Below the pieces are notes generated by a model that saw only the letters and a program-made list of their open reading frames with translations, did no database searches and was not told the origin of the DNA. A stretch of 64,000 nucleotides of DNA, taken from contig NZ_WHOA01000089.1 of assembly GCF_013141715.1 (NCBI RefSeq), positions 178,455 to 242,454 of the forward strand. Direction: 5' to 3'. This DNA is from Paenibacillus phytorum. Lineage in GTDB: Bacteria > Bacillota > Bacilli > Paenibacillales > NBRC-103111. Positions 35,527 through 43,443 of the stretch are shown piece after piece. The number at the start of each line of letters is the position of its first letter. Position 1 is the first letter of the stretch. A program made the position numbers and the translations under genes.

Positions 35527-36348
35527 ATGCATAAAAGATATGAATTAATGCCTTCGACTTCGCAACCGTTTCCATTATTTATTGAAAGCATTGGTCACCA
35601 TGAGGATCAAGAAAAGTTATTAAGACCTGAGGGTTTTCCTAGTTTCCATTGGCTGCAAACTTATTCAGGTGAAGGGGAATTCACTATGGACGGAAAAAAA
35701 TTCCGTTTAACAAAAGGTTCTGGGGTATTGCTGCTTCCGGATGTCCCTCATTCTTATTGGGCTGTAACTGAACAATGGTGCACGCAATATGTCACATTCG
35801 GAGGGACTTGTGCTGATGCCATTCTTCGTTCATTTGATTTAATGGAGTCTGCTATATTTCGTTGGGATGAGGATGGTCCGCTGCAAGTGGAAATAGGACG
35901 AATTTTAGCCAATATGGATGCAGCACTCGAATATTCGGGGTACGAAGCCTCTGCGGATTTATATCACTTTCTAATACAGCTAAAAAAGCATGGACAAATC
36001 AATAACCGCGCCTCTATTCGCAATCAGATGGTCCAGCTGCAGCCCTTAATAATTTGGCTTGAAAGTCATTACGATAACCCTGATATCGGACTTGAAGAAA
36101 TGGCTGGTATCCTAGAGATTATGCCTAGACACATGAATACACTGTTTCAGCATGCCTTTGGGCTATCCCCTTATTCCTATTTAATTATGATACGTCTTCG
36201 CAAATCCAAGGAGATGCTATTGAAACAGCAGCAGCAGACCGTCAAGGATGTGGCTGAGCAGGTAGGTTTCCGAGATACAAGTCACTTTGTCGCGAGTTTT
36301 CGCAAGCATGTTGGACTCACACCCGAACGTTTCAGGCAAATGAATTAG
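35527..36348 (+). CDS. AraC family transcriptional regulator
   Basis: 273 residues: N-terminal cupin sensor domain (about 20-110: GEFTMDGKKFRLTKGSGVLLLPDVPHSYWAV) and C-terminal double HTH (about 175-270: LEEMAGILEIMPRHMNTLFQHAFGLSPYSYLIMIRLRKSKEMLL and VKDVAEQVGFRDTSHFVASFRKHVGLTPERFRQMN). Such regulators usually activate adjacent sugar genes; the divergent GH42 gene is the likely former target. TATAAT near 35497-35503 with no good -35 lies between them. ATG 35527; AGGAT upstream. Confidence 0.9.
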   Translation: MHKRYELMPSTSQPFPLFIESIGHHEDQEKLLRPEGFPSFHWLQTYSGEGEFTMDGKKFRLTKGSGVLLLPDVPHSYWAVTEQWCTQYVTFGGTCADAILRSFDLMESAIFRWDEDGPLQVEIGRILANMDAALEYSGYEASADLYHFLIQLKKHGQINNRASIRNQMVQLQPLIIWLESHYDNPDIGLEEMAGILEIMPRHMNTLFQHAFGLSPYSYLIMIRLRKSKEMLLKQQQQTVKDVAEQVGFRDTSHFVASFRKHVGLTPERFRQMN

Positions 36349-36400
36349 TGTGCTATAATAAAAATATAGTTACTATTTTTTTATTAAAGGAGTCTAATCT

Positions 36401-37045
36401 ATGATTATTGAAATATTTCAAGATATTGTTTGTCCTTGGTGCCGTATCGGCAAAAAGAATTTGACTGATGCGTTAGCCAATTTTACATCGGAACCTGTTG
36501 AAGTCCACTATCGTGCTTACCAGCTCGACCCTTCAACACCTACTGAGGGATCACCCTTCCGTGATGTTATGCTTCAAAAGGTACGAGCGGACGAGGCGAA
36601 GCTGAGCGGCATGCTGCAGCAGGTTACGCAGGCTGGTCAAGGATCAGGATTACATTTCGATTTCTCCAAAGTTGAGAAGATGCCAAATACATTAAAGGCC
36701 CATCAGCTCATCGCTATCGCACCGGAAGATCATAAAAAAGATCTTGTTGACGATTTGTTTAAAGCTTACTTTGAAGATGGAAAAGATATTGGGAATGTGG
36801 ATGTTTTGCTTGATTTTGCTGAGAAAATCGGCATGAATCGGGAACAAACCTCCACTCGTTTAAGTGCAAAGGAAGGGTTAGAGCAGGTCGAGGATGATCT
36901 TGATTTTGCCAGACAAGCTGGTGTTTCGGGGGTTCCCTTTTTCGTAATCAATCGTAAATATGCACTTACTGGCGCTCAACCTTCAGCCACCTTCCTGCAA
37001 GCCCTACAGCAAATCAGTGAGGAGCAAACGGAAGAAGAGGCTTAA
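36401..37045 (+). CDS. DsbA family oxidoreductase (FrnE-like)
   Basis: Thioredoxin-fold protein of 214 residues with IFQDIVCPWCRIGKKN (active-site CPWC near 11-14) and the cis-proline region GVSGVPFFVINRKYALTGAQP near 180-200; HYRAYQLDPSTP and KMPNTLKAHQLIAIA are typical of the FrnE/2-hydroxychromene-2-carboxylate isomerase-like group. No signal peptide, so cytoplasmic. ATG 36401 follows AAAGGAG. Monocistronic, ending at a strong terminator. Substrate not known. Confidence 0.88.
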   Translation: MIIEIFQDIVCPWCRIGKKNLTDALANFTSEPVEVHYRAYQLDPSTPTEGSPFRDVMLQKVRADEAKLSGMLQQVTQAGQGSGLHFDFSKVEKMPNTLKAHQLIAIAPEDHKKDLVDDLFKAYFEDGKDIGNVDVLLDFAEKIGMNREQTSTRLSAKEGLEQVEDDLDFARQAGVSGVPFFVINRKYALTGAQPSATFLQALQQISEEQTEEEA

Positions 37046-37053
37046 AAGCAAAC

Positions 37054-37094
37054 AAAAACCGACTCTCTCATTATTGAGAAGTAGTCGGTTTTTT
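37054..37094. terminator. Bidirectional terminator between dsbA-like and MFS genes
   Basis: Stem AAAACCGACT / AGTCGGTTTT with inner CTCTCA-TGAGAA pairing; A-run on the left and T-run on the right serve both converging genes. Confidence 0.88.
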
Positions 37095-37113
37095 ATTTTA
37101 TAACACGAATGGA

Positions 37114-38505
37114 TTAAGCTGTGTATAGTTTTTTCCCAAATATTTGCTTGTAAAATAATGCACTAATAATCACTACAGCTGCAAAAATAAGAAGAAGATT
37201 GCTATACGGCACAGCTTTTATCGTATTCAAAATCGGATTCTTGTAAAACTCCATCATGCCGCCATCTAACAGTTTGGCAACAAGTGCCGTTCCTACCGCA
37301 CCTGAGATAAACGAAATGAGGTTGAACAATCCCATCCCTACACCCGTCTCATGCACTTCCAGCGTCAAGGAAACACGGTTAGCTAAAGCCGTCTGAATAA
37401 AGGAAAAACCAACATAGGTGGGAAGCAATGCTGCTGAAATGAGCCAAGGGGAATGACCTACCGTGAGGGCAATAGCCGCGAGACTTACAAACAAAAGCCC
37501 CATTCCAATGTATACAACGAAGTTATTTCCCTTCTTGTCTGCTAAATTACCGCCTATTGTTCCGAACACAACAGCGCAAATGGCACCAGGGAACAGAATG
37601 AGACCGATCATACTCGTACTCAAGTCATTTACTGTCGCCAGCATCAAAGGAATAACAAACATAATACCCATCACTGTACAGAAAATGAGAAAACCAACGA
37701 TCAAGCCGCCACGCAGCAGCTTGTTACGGAACAAGGCAGGCTCGATAAAAGGCTCTTTAGCTCGGCGAATATGAGCAACGAACCAAATGAATAAGACCAC
37801 ACTCGCGGCCAAATAGTACCAATGGGGAAATGATAAATATACCGTGATACCCGCCACGGAAAAAGCAACGAGGACCGCACCAAGAATGTCGACACTGCCT
37901 TCTTTGCGCTTCTCCTCAGGTAATATCTGTCTGAAGAAAGGAATTGAAATCAGTGTAAATAGTGGAATGATAAATAAATATGTCCAATGCAAGGTTGATG
38001 AGACAAATCCGCCAACAACGGGGCCAACTGCAATAGCAAATGATACGGTAGATGTTAAAATTCCGAATATTTTGCCCCGATCCGAAGGAGAAAAGTATCG
38101 AGCAACCACGACCATGATTAATGCCGGAATAGCCGATGCACCTGCACCTTGAACCGCGCGGGCAAAAATGACGGCTGGATACCAAGCTTGAAGAAGAAAG
38201 CCCAGAGCGGAACCTATGCTATAGATGACGATTCCTGCAACAATTAGTTTTTTCAAACTGAAAATATCGGATAAGCGGCCATAAATAACCGATCCTATCC
38301 CAAAGAAAATAATAAACGTTGTGAGTACCCAACTCACACCTGTCGGGGTAATCGCGTATTGCTTGGCGATTGCTGGCGTGGAAACGTTAAAAACCGTTTC
38401 ATTCAACACCGCGAAAAAAATAAGAAAAATAATCCATGGCACAGCCTTCTTGGCATCTATAACCTTCTCTTGTGTCATGTCTGTTGCTGTAGCAACATGC
38501 TGCAT
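37114..38505 (-). CDS. MFS drug exporter, TetA(L)-like (14-helix type)
   Basis: 463 residues from ATG 38505, which has GGAGGTG 6-7 nt upstream. About 14 membrane segments. Motif A-like FFGIGSVIYGRLSDIFSLKKLI (near 60-80), motif C region SFAIAVGPVVGGFVSS (near 155), and FARAVQGAGASAIPALIMVVVARYFSPSDRGKIFG (near 112-146) are close to TetA(L)/TetA(K). An antiport drug/H+ function is expected; tetracycline itself is not assured. Repeated half-sites in the divergent promoter region (38578-38643) suggest local repression. Confidence 0.85.
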   Translation of the reverse strand: MQHVATATDMTQEKVIDAKKAVPWIIFLIFFAVLNETVFNVSTPAIAKQYAITPTGVSWVLTTFIIFFGIGSVIYGRLSDIFSLKKLIVAGIVIYSIGSALGFLLQAWYPAVIFARAVQGAGASAIPALIMVVVARYFSPSDRGKIFGILTSTVSFAIAVGPVVGGFVSSTLHWTYLFIIPLFTLISIPFFRQILPEEKRKEGSVDILGAVLVAFSVAGITVYLSFPHWYYLAASVVLFIWFVAHIRRAKEPFIEPALFRNKLLRGGLIVGFLIFCTVMGIMFVIPLMLATVNDLSTSMIGLILFPGAICAVVFGTIGGNLADKKGNNFVVYIGMGLLFVSLAAIALTVGHSPWLISAALLPTYVGFSFIQTALANRVSLTLEVHETGVGMGLFNLISFISGAVGTALVAKLLDGGMMEFYKNPILNTIKAVPYSNLLLIFAAVVIISALFYKQIFGKKLYTA

Positions 38506-38577
38506 GGTTTCCACCTCCATTTTCTATGTCTCCAGCCATCTTATCATAAGAGTTTCTTATATTGACTGGAAAAAACA

Positions 38578-38643
38578 ATTACAATCAACTAACTGTAATA
38601 TTTTTCATAACAATTAACTGTAATAATAAATGTTATAGTTAGG
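38578..38643. promoter_or_regulatory. Repeated operator-like half-sites between MFS and ltaS-like genes
   Basis: ATTACA (38578-38583) and TGTAAT (38594-38599) form an inverted repeat; TAACTGTAAT recurs at 38590-38599 and 38615-38624, and an inverted TAACTATAACA-type copy at about 38632-38643. The cluster lies upstream of the MFS gene on the minus strand and about 90 nt before the ltaS-like gene. The binding protein is unknown. Confidence 0.4.
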
Positions 38644-38729
38644 ACTGTCAAGGGCTATCTTTCATCTTTTTCGATAATATAAGATAATGGACGAATGGAA
38701 ATGGCTTATATAGAACAGGAGTTCAACGA

Positions 38730-40817
38730 ATGACTAATTTACTTCAAACACTTAAGCATGTACCCTCTCGCATTTTGATTATTGTATTACCTTTTCTACT
38801 GATGGGCATGGTTGAATACTTAGAAAGAGGCTCCTATGAAGAACTTCATAAATGGGTCATGTCTCACCCACTTTCGATGCTTCTTGCCTACTTTGTTGTT
38901 GGTACGATGTATTTGTTCCTTATTGCATTAACGGGTCGAAGCCAGTTATCCTTTTGGATGCTTTGTGTAATATTGCTTCCTCTAGGTGCAATTAGCGGCA
39001 GTAAATTAAAAGCCATTGGAGCGCCTTATTATCCATGGGACCTTGTATTTAATAATCAAATTGTTGAGTACAAGGCATTTTTGCAAGGGTATCTTAATTT
39101 TAGAATACTGGGTACAGTTGTGATCTTCCTCGTTATAATTGCATTATTTTTTCATTTGGTTTTCCTGCATCGACGTATCCAATTCACTTGGATTGAACGT
39201 AGTATTTATGCCGTTATTGCCATCATCATGGCGACTAGTCTTTATACGGACAAGCCTATTCGTTTCATGAATTTATATGGCATTTATACGGTGCCTTGGG
39301 ATCAAACGATTACCTACGACGAGAATGGATACTTGTATTCCTCTGTACAAATGTTAGGTTTTCTGAAGGTCGCAAAACCAGAGGGATACAGTAAAAAAGC
39401 AATCACATCCATTCTGGAGCAGATTCCTGAGAAAAAACCAGCAAGTGATAAAAAACCAAACATCATTGTGATGCTTGGAGAATCTTTCTGGGATCCAACG
39501 ATTATGAAAAATATCTCGTTTAGTCGAGATCCTATCCCGAATTTACATCAACTTCAGAAATCGTATACCAGTGGTTGGATGTTATCTCCACAATTCGGAG
39601 GCAGCACCGCAAATGTTGAATTTGAAGTCTTATCGGGTAATTCCATGCGATTCTTTGGGAAATCACCGGATAAAATATTGCCTTACATTGAGTATATGAA
39701 TCATGGTGTTGACTCTTTAGCCAGTATAACAACGAGGCAGGGTTATACCGCCACCTCAATTAATCCGTTCTTCAGCTATTTCTTCGATAGCAGAAAGGTG
39801 TATAAACATTTTGGGTTTTCACGTTTCATAGCTAGTGAGTTTTTCCCAAATGATTTTGAAGGCCCGAATTATGCGGACCGAGCTGTTGTAAAGAAGATTA
39901 TTGAGGAAACGGAGAAAAGCCAGGGGCCTGATTTCATTTTCGCGAACACGATGGAGAATCATCACCCCTTCAAACCAGGGAAGTTCATCAAAAACACGAT
40001 TGAAGTAAAAGGAGATATTACACCTGAATCCAAAGGTATTTTAGAGACATATGCACAGGGTATCTCGGGTACTGACAAAGCGCTTCAGTCTCTAGTGGAC
40101 TATTACTCAAAAAAATCTGAGCCAACGATCATTCTCTTTTTCGGGGATCATTTACCTTTTTTCGAGGAAAACTATAAGGTTTACCGCGATGCTAAATATG
40201 TCCTTCCTGATGATCCAGATTTGTATACAAAGACACATTACACACCTTTCTTGATTTGGAACAATTTCCTGCCTGCAGATCAAGAAAAAATGGATCTTAA
40301 AATGAGCCCTTCCTTTCTAGGACCTAAGGTTCTTCAAATGGCTGGTGTTCAAGGTAGTTACTACACAGACTATCTCTTCACGTTGTCACAAAAAATTCCT
40401 GTCATTCCGCCAAATGAGATGTGGGACAAGTATCAAATCAAAGAAAGCGATCTCTCTGGCTACATGAAGCTTCAATACGACAACTTATTCGGAGGCCGTT
40501 ATGGGTACGAAGCCAAGGGCATTAAAAACTCGATTGTACAACCTGGATATACATTGGGGTACGGCGATCCCGTTATAACAAGAGTGAATCGAAGTGAAAA
40601 CAAACTTCAGGTTGTTGGTAAACCCTTTTATTCTTCTTGTAATGTTTATATTGATGGAGTAGCGTTTAAATCCAATTTTGATGGTGATGATACGCTTTAT
40701 GTCGATCTGTCGGATAACCCACCTTTAGAGGCCGGAAAATCTCATCAAGTCGAAGTGCGTATTCATGATGATAAAAAGATGAAGATCGGCCAATCTAACC
40801 TTTATCCGCTCCCCTAG
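38730..40817 (+). CDS. LtaS-like phosphoglycerol transferase / sulfatase family membrane protein, paralog 1
   Basis: 695 residues. Five N-terminal membrane segments (about 13-32, 45-65, 75-90, 125-148, 158-175), then an extracellular sulfatase-fold domain: IIVMLGESFWDP (near 245, metal-binding Glu), GGSTANVEFEVLSGNSM (near 289, catalytic Thr), FANTMENHHPF (near 410) and FFGDHLPFF (near 470). Family members polymerise or transfer glycerol phosphate for lipoteichoic acid. An extra C-terminal beta-rich domain (about 600-695, ending SHQVEVRIHDDKK) is unlike S. aureus LtaS. ATG 38730 follows CAGGAG. Strongly similar to the gene at 46616. Confidence 0.88.
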   Translation: MTNLLQTLKHVPSRILIIVLPFLLMGMVEYLERGSYEELHKWVMSHPLSMLLAYFVVGTMYLFLIALTGRSQLSFWMLCVILLPLGAISGSKLKAIGAPYYPWDLVFNNQIVEYKAFLQGYLNFRILGTVVIFLVIIALFFHLVFLHRRIQFTWIERSIYAVIAIIMATSLYTDKPIRFMNLYGIYTVPWDQTITYDENGYLYSSVQMLGFLKVAKPEGYSKKAITSILEQIPEKKPASDKKPNIIVMLGESFWDPTIMKNISFSRDPIPNLHQLQKSYTSGWMLSPQFGGSTANVEFEVLSGNSMRFFGKSPDKILPYIEYMNHGVDSLASITTRQGYTATSINPFFSYFFDSRKVYKHFGFSRFIASEFFPNDFEGPNYADRAVVKKIIEETEKSQGPDFIFANTMENHHPFKPGKFIKNTIEVKGDITPESKGILETYAQGISGTDKALQSLVDYYSKKSEPTIILFFGDHLPFFEENYKVYRDAKYVLPDDPDLYTKTHYTPFLIWNNFLPADQEKMDLKMSPSFLGPKVLQMAGVQGSYYTDYLFTLSQKIPVIPPNEMWDKYQIKESDLSGYMKLQYDNLFGGRYGYEAKGIKNSIVQPGYTLGYGDPVITRVNRSENKLQVVGKPFYSSCNVYIDGVAFKSNFDGDDTLYVDLSDNPPLEAGKSHQVEVRIHDDKKMKIGQSNLYPLP

Positions 40818-40830
40818 TCATGACTCTAGC

Positions 40831-40876
40831 CCCCCTCGAATAGGATGAAGCATATCCTGTAGCCGAGGGGGTTTTT
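40831..40876 (+). terminator. Terminator of ltaS-like gene 1 that also carries the next gene's ribosome-binding site
   Basis: CCCCCTCG (40831-40838) pairs with CGAGGGGG (40864-40871), with an inner AGGAT/ATCCT helix, then TTTTT. The 3' arm GAGGGGG is the only Shine-Dalgarno sequence for the ATG at 40878. Confidence 0.85.
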
Positions 40877-40877
40877 C

Positions 40878-41261
40878 ATGCACCCACGTATACCGCCTGC
40901 TCATGTTCATTTCTTTGAAATAATAACTTCAGAAGAATTAAACCATCATCATTTATTACGACTATATACGTTTAATGTAAACGGTACAGCTTACGACAAC
41001 CACGTACACCAATACTCAGGCATATCCGGCATCCGATATGGCCATTATCATGCCTATTATGGTACGACAGGGCCTGCCATTGCACTCCAGGATGGAACTC
41101 ACTTTCATTTACTTGATGGCACTGTTGAACTGAACGCTTACAACACCTCGCGTGGAGGTGCACTTGTCAAATCTAAGCAAATTGAAGGTCTTATTCAGGA
41201 GCTGCACCGGCACAGTTACGCTGGTTATTCATCTATTGGTATGAGCTATGAGCCTTGGTGA
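40878..41261 (+). CDS. ymaF: YmaF-like histidine-rich protein
   Basis: 127 residues with many His in HxH patterns: HVHFFEIIT at 9-17, NHHHLLRLYT, DNHVHQYSG (about 40-48), YGHYHAYYG, DGTHFHLLDG and a C-terminal tail. The spaced H-x-H repeats and GISGIRYGHYH match the YmaF family; function unknown, metal binding plausible from composition. ATG 40878 begins one base after the upstream terminator's T-run, with GAGGGGG in the stem as ribosome-binding site (see findings). Ends before a bidirectional terminator. Confidence 0.78.
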   Translation: MHPRIPPAHVHFFEIITSEELNHHHLLRLYTFNVNGTAYDNHVHQYSGISGIRYGHYHAYYGTTGPAIALQDGTHFHLLDGTVELNAYNTSRGGALVKSKQIEGLIQELHRHSYAGYSSIGMSYEPW

Positions 41262-41283
41262 GTCATCATGAAATGGAAAAGTA

Positions 41284-41330
41284 AAAGAGTCAAATATGAA
41301 GGCTGATGCACCTTCCCTTGACTCTTTTTT
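41284..41330. terminator. Bidirectional terminator between ymaF-like and epimerase genes
   Basis: AAAGAGTCAA / TTGACTCTTT outer stem and GAAGG/CCTTC inner stem, then TTTTTT on the plus strand; weaker T-run on the minus strand. Confidence 0.85.
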
Positions 41331-41335
41331 GAGTG

Positions 41336-42316
41336 TTACTGCAATGGTTCAATATGGATAGTCCAATTGAATTTGAATGACTCTCCCGCTGCTAAGCCTT
41401 GGGCACCTGAAATTTCTGGTGAAAAGGGCTCGTTGAACACGTTCATGATACTTGTATAAGGTTCAAGCGACACAGCTTCCGCCCACGGCGCTGTGAATAA
41501 CACATGAATGGGAAACTTGTCTCCCATATCGTACACGAGCTTAGTCCCCCGAGCTTCATAGTGAAGCTCGCAAGTTTGCGGGCCCGGCTCGATGCTGAGC
41601 ATCTGCGAGCCGCCTGGGTAATTCGGCAGCTCCGTAACGAGCGTGCCTTGTTGCAGCGCCGCAGTGAGCGGCGAAGACGCGGGCTCCGCCGCCGCGTAGC
41701 CATCCGCGCTGAGCGGCCACTCCGCCGCCGCGGGGATCACGACCCGCACGCGGCTGGCTTCGCCTTTCGCGAACGCGAAGTACGGGTGAAAGCCAAGAGA
41801 TAGCGGCATCGTTTGGCCGCTGCGGTTGGCGATTTCACCGCTGAGCGACAGCGTACCGTCCTTCAGACGGTACGTGAAGCGAAAGCATGCGGCGTGTGGA
41901 TGATACGCCAGCATGTCCGGATGCTCCGCGAAGTCGAACTCCGCGGAGACATAGGCCCCGCCAGCGGTATCCGCGCCGCTGGCTACGACCTTCCACAGCC
42001 GCTCGCGCAGCTCGCCGTGGGCGTGGTCCGGCTCCCGATTCACGGGGAGCCTGTACTCGTGGCCTTCGAAAGAGAAGGCCGCAAGCTTGACGCGCCCCGG
42101 CGGGAACAGAATGGGCACGCCGTAGCGCGAAGACTTGACGCGAAGCTCAGCCAAGCTGGCTGGCTTCGCGATGTAGGCATGGTTCCGCACATCGAAGCGG
42201 AACAGATGCAATCCGACGGCCGGGATGATTTCGGCCTCGGCCTGGGCATCATGGTCGACTAGGCGCAGGGTCGACTCCCCGTCCCACTCGCTGTTGATTA
42301 TCTCGTACTGACTCAT
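41336..42316 (-). CDS. Aldose 1-epimerase family protein
   Basis: 326 residues of the galactose mutarotase-like fold. Probable catalytic residues: His in HAHGELRERLW (near 100), His in LSLGFHPYFAF (near 178) and Glu in VSLEPYTSIMN (near 288). Interconverts alpha and beta anomers of sugars or sugar phosphates; exact substrate not known. ATG 42316 follows AGGAGG. The part 41560-42270 is notably GC-rich and Ala/Arg/Pro-rich compared with both ends. Upstream lies a degenerate copy of the SD-linked repeat. Confidence 0.85.
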   Translation of the reverse strand: MSQYEIINSEWDGESTLRLVDHDAQAEAEIIPAVGLHLFRFDVRNHAYIAKPASLAELRVKSSRYGVPILFPPGRVKLAAFSFEGHEYRLPVNREPDHAHGELRERLWKVVASGADTAGGAYVSAEFDFAEHPDMLAYHPHAACFRFTYRLKDGTLSLSGEIANRSGQTMPLSLGFHPYFAFAKGEASRVRVVIPAAAEWPLSADGYAAAEPASSPLTAALQQGTLVTELPNYPGGSQMLSIEPGPQTCELHYEARGTKLVYDMGDKFPIHVLFTAPWAEAVSLEPYTSIMNVFNEPFSPEISGAQGLAAGESFKFNWTIHIEPLQ

Positions 42317-42341
42317 AATGAATCCTCCTTATTATTCCGGA

Positions 42342-42396
42342 TTAGCAATTTTTGCTTCTTAAGCATTAGCATAACGTTCTTGTGTTCTTAAGCATT
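42342..42396. repeat. Degenerate SD-linked repeat copies before the epimerase gene
   Basis: TTTTTGCTTCTTAAGCA (about 42349-42365) and GTTCTTGTGTTCTTAAGCATT (about 42375-42395 region) keep the CTTCTTAAGCA end of the family, but the hairpin is largely lost. They lie just upstream of the epimerase ribosome-binding site, the same position as the better copies. Confidence 0.4.
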
Positions 42397-42398
42397 GC

Positions 42399-43388
42399 TT
42401 AATTCATTTGCATTTTCCCAGCACGTTTTTGATAGTATGTAGATATCAAAACAATTCCAAGTATAAGGATTAAGGTGGTGACCAAGCTGCCTTCAGCCCC
42501 AAAATCCGCTCCTGAAATAAGCGAAGCTCCCTGTATCTCGGTCTTAATGAGCGACGGCATCGGTGTACCAGATACTTCAAATCCGAGGATACAGCCCTGA
42601 AAAAAATTCCAAGATAAGTGCATTCCTATCGGCATCCACAACCCGCCCGAGTACTCTCGACTTAAGGCAAATAATAGGCCTGCAAGTAGTAAATTCATGA
42701 TTGGAAGCGGCGAACTCCACATACCTGGATTAAATGTATGCAAAAAGGCAAAAACAACCGTCGAAACCGTTATACCAGAAATGGCGCCGAACCTTTCCTT
42801 CACCAGTCCTTGTAAATAGCCACGTGCGAATAACTCTTCATTAACAGCAACCCCTACGAAGAGTAAAAAGCTCCACGACAGCTCGAGCCCGAGCGTTCCA
42901 GTCCATTGATACGACACGATCTTAATCCCTCCCAGCAGCCATATCCCTGCACTGCTGATCGTAATAAGTAAAGCGCCTGCAGCGAAGCCTTCACCGAATC
43001 TTCTGCCAAGCAAGTGAGCTTGAAGTCCAAGTGTCCAGCCTTTACGTCTTTCGAAAATGGCATACGAAAGAACAACCCCGCTAATAAAACCGATAATTTG
43101 CGCCCACAAGGCTGCCTTTATAAAGAATGGATCCCCAGCAACTCCCGCCATACTAATATCATGATCAGGATGCCTTAGAATCGCTACAACCGCAGCAGCA
43201 ACTGATAACAGCACGGTAATCACAACAATAAAAACGAGGGTTAATAGTACTTTCCCCACAATCGTCAGAATGGATAAAGACTTTCGCTTCTTTACCTCGA
43301 TAAGGTTCCACTCCCTTCTTAACCACTTATTCGAGAATAAATCGCCTATTTCCTGCCAACTTACGAAGGAAAGGATGCTCTTGTGCAA
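42399..43388 (-). CDS. CPBP family intramembrane metalloprotease (Abi/CAAX-like)
   Basis: About 330 residues with eight membrane segments. Motifs: VAVNEELFARGYLQGLV (EExxxR), VVFAFLHTFNPG (second motif His) and IGMHLSWNFFQGC (third motif His). Members process membrane proteins or prenylated peptides; the substrate here is unknown. The start is uncertain: TTG 43388 has GGAG 7 nt upstream and leaves 55 nt before the divergent kinase; an in-frame start at 43493 would overlap the kinase gene. Confidence 0.8.
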   Translation of the reverse strand: MHKSILSFVSWQEIGDLFSNKWLRREWNLIEVKKRKSLSILTIVGKVLLTLVFIVVITVLLSVAAAVVAILRHPDHDISMAGVAGDPFFIKAALWAQIIGFISGVVLSYAIFERRKGWTLGLQAHLLGRRFGEGFAAGALLITISSAGIWLLGGIKIVSYQWTGTLGLELSWSFLLFVGVAVNEELFARGYLQGLVKERFGAISGITVSTVVFAFLHTFNPGMWSSPLPIMNLLLAGLLFALSREYSGGLWMPIGMHLSWNFFQGCILGFEVSGTPMPSLIKTEIQGASLISGADFGAEGSLVTTLILILGIVLISTYYQKRAGKMQMN

Positions 43389-43443
43389 ATGTTGGCTCCA
43401 TGCCACAATAGAAGAAACATCTGATTCATTTGACGGAGGAAAC

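Noticed and set aside
38730..40817. Arylsulfatase
   Set aside because: The fold is sulfatase-like, but the N-terminal helices and GGSTANVEFE (Thr instead of the Cys/Ser sulfatase motif) place it with LtaS-type phosphoglycerol transferases.
43270..43443. Longer start for the sensor kinase
   Set aside because: The extension is antisense to the CPBP gene and soluble; ATG 43444 has GGAGG and begins directly with the first membrane helix.
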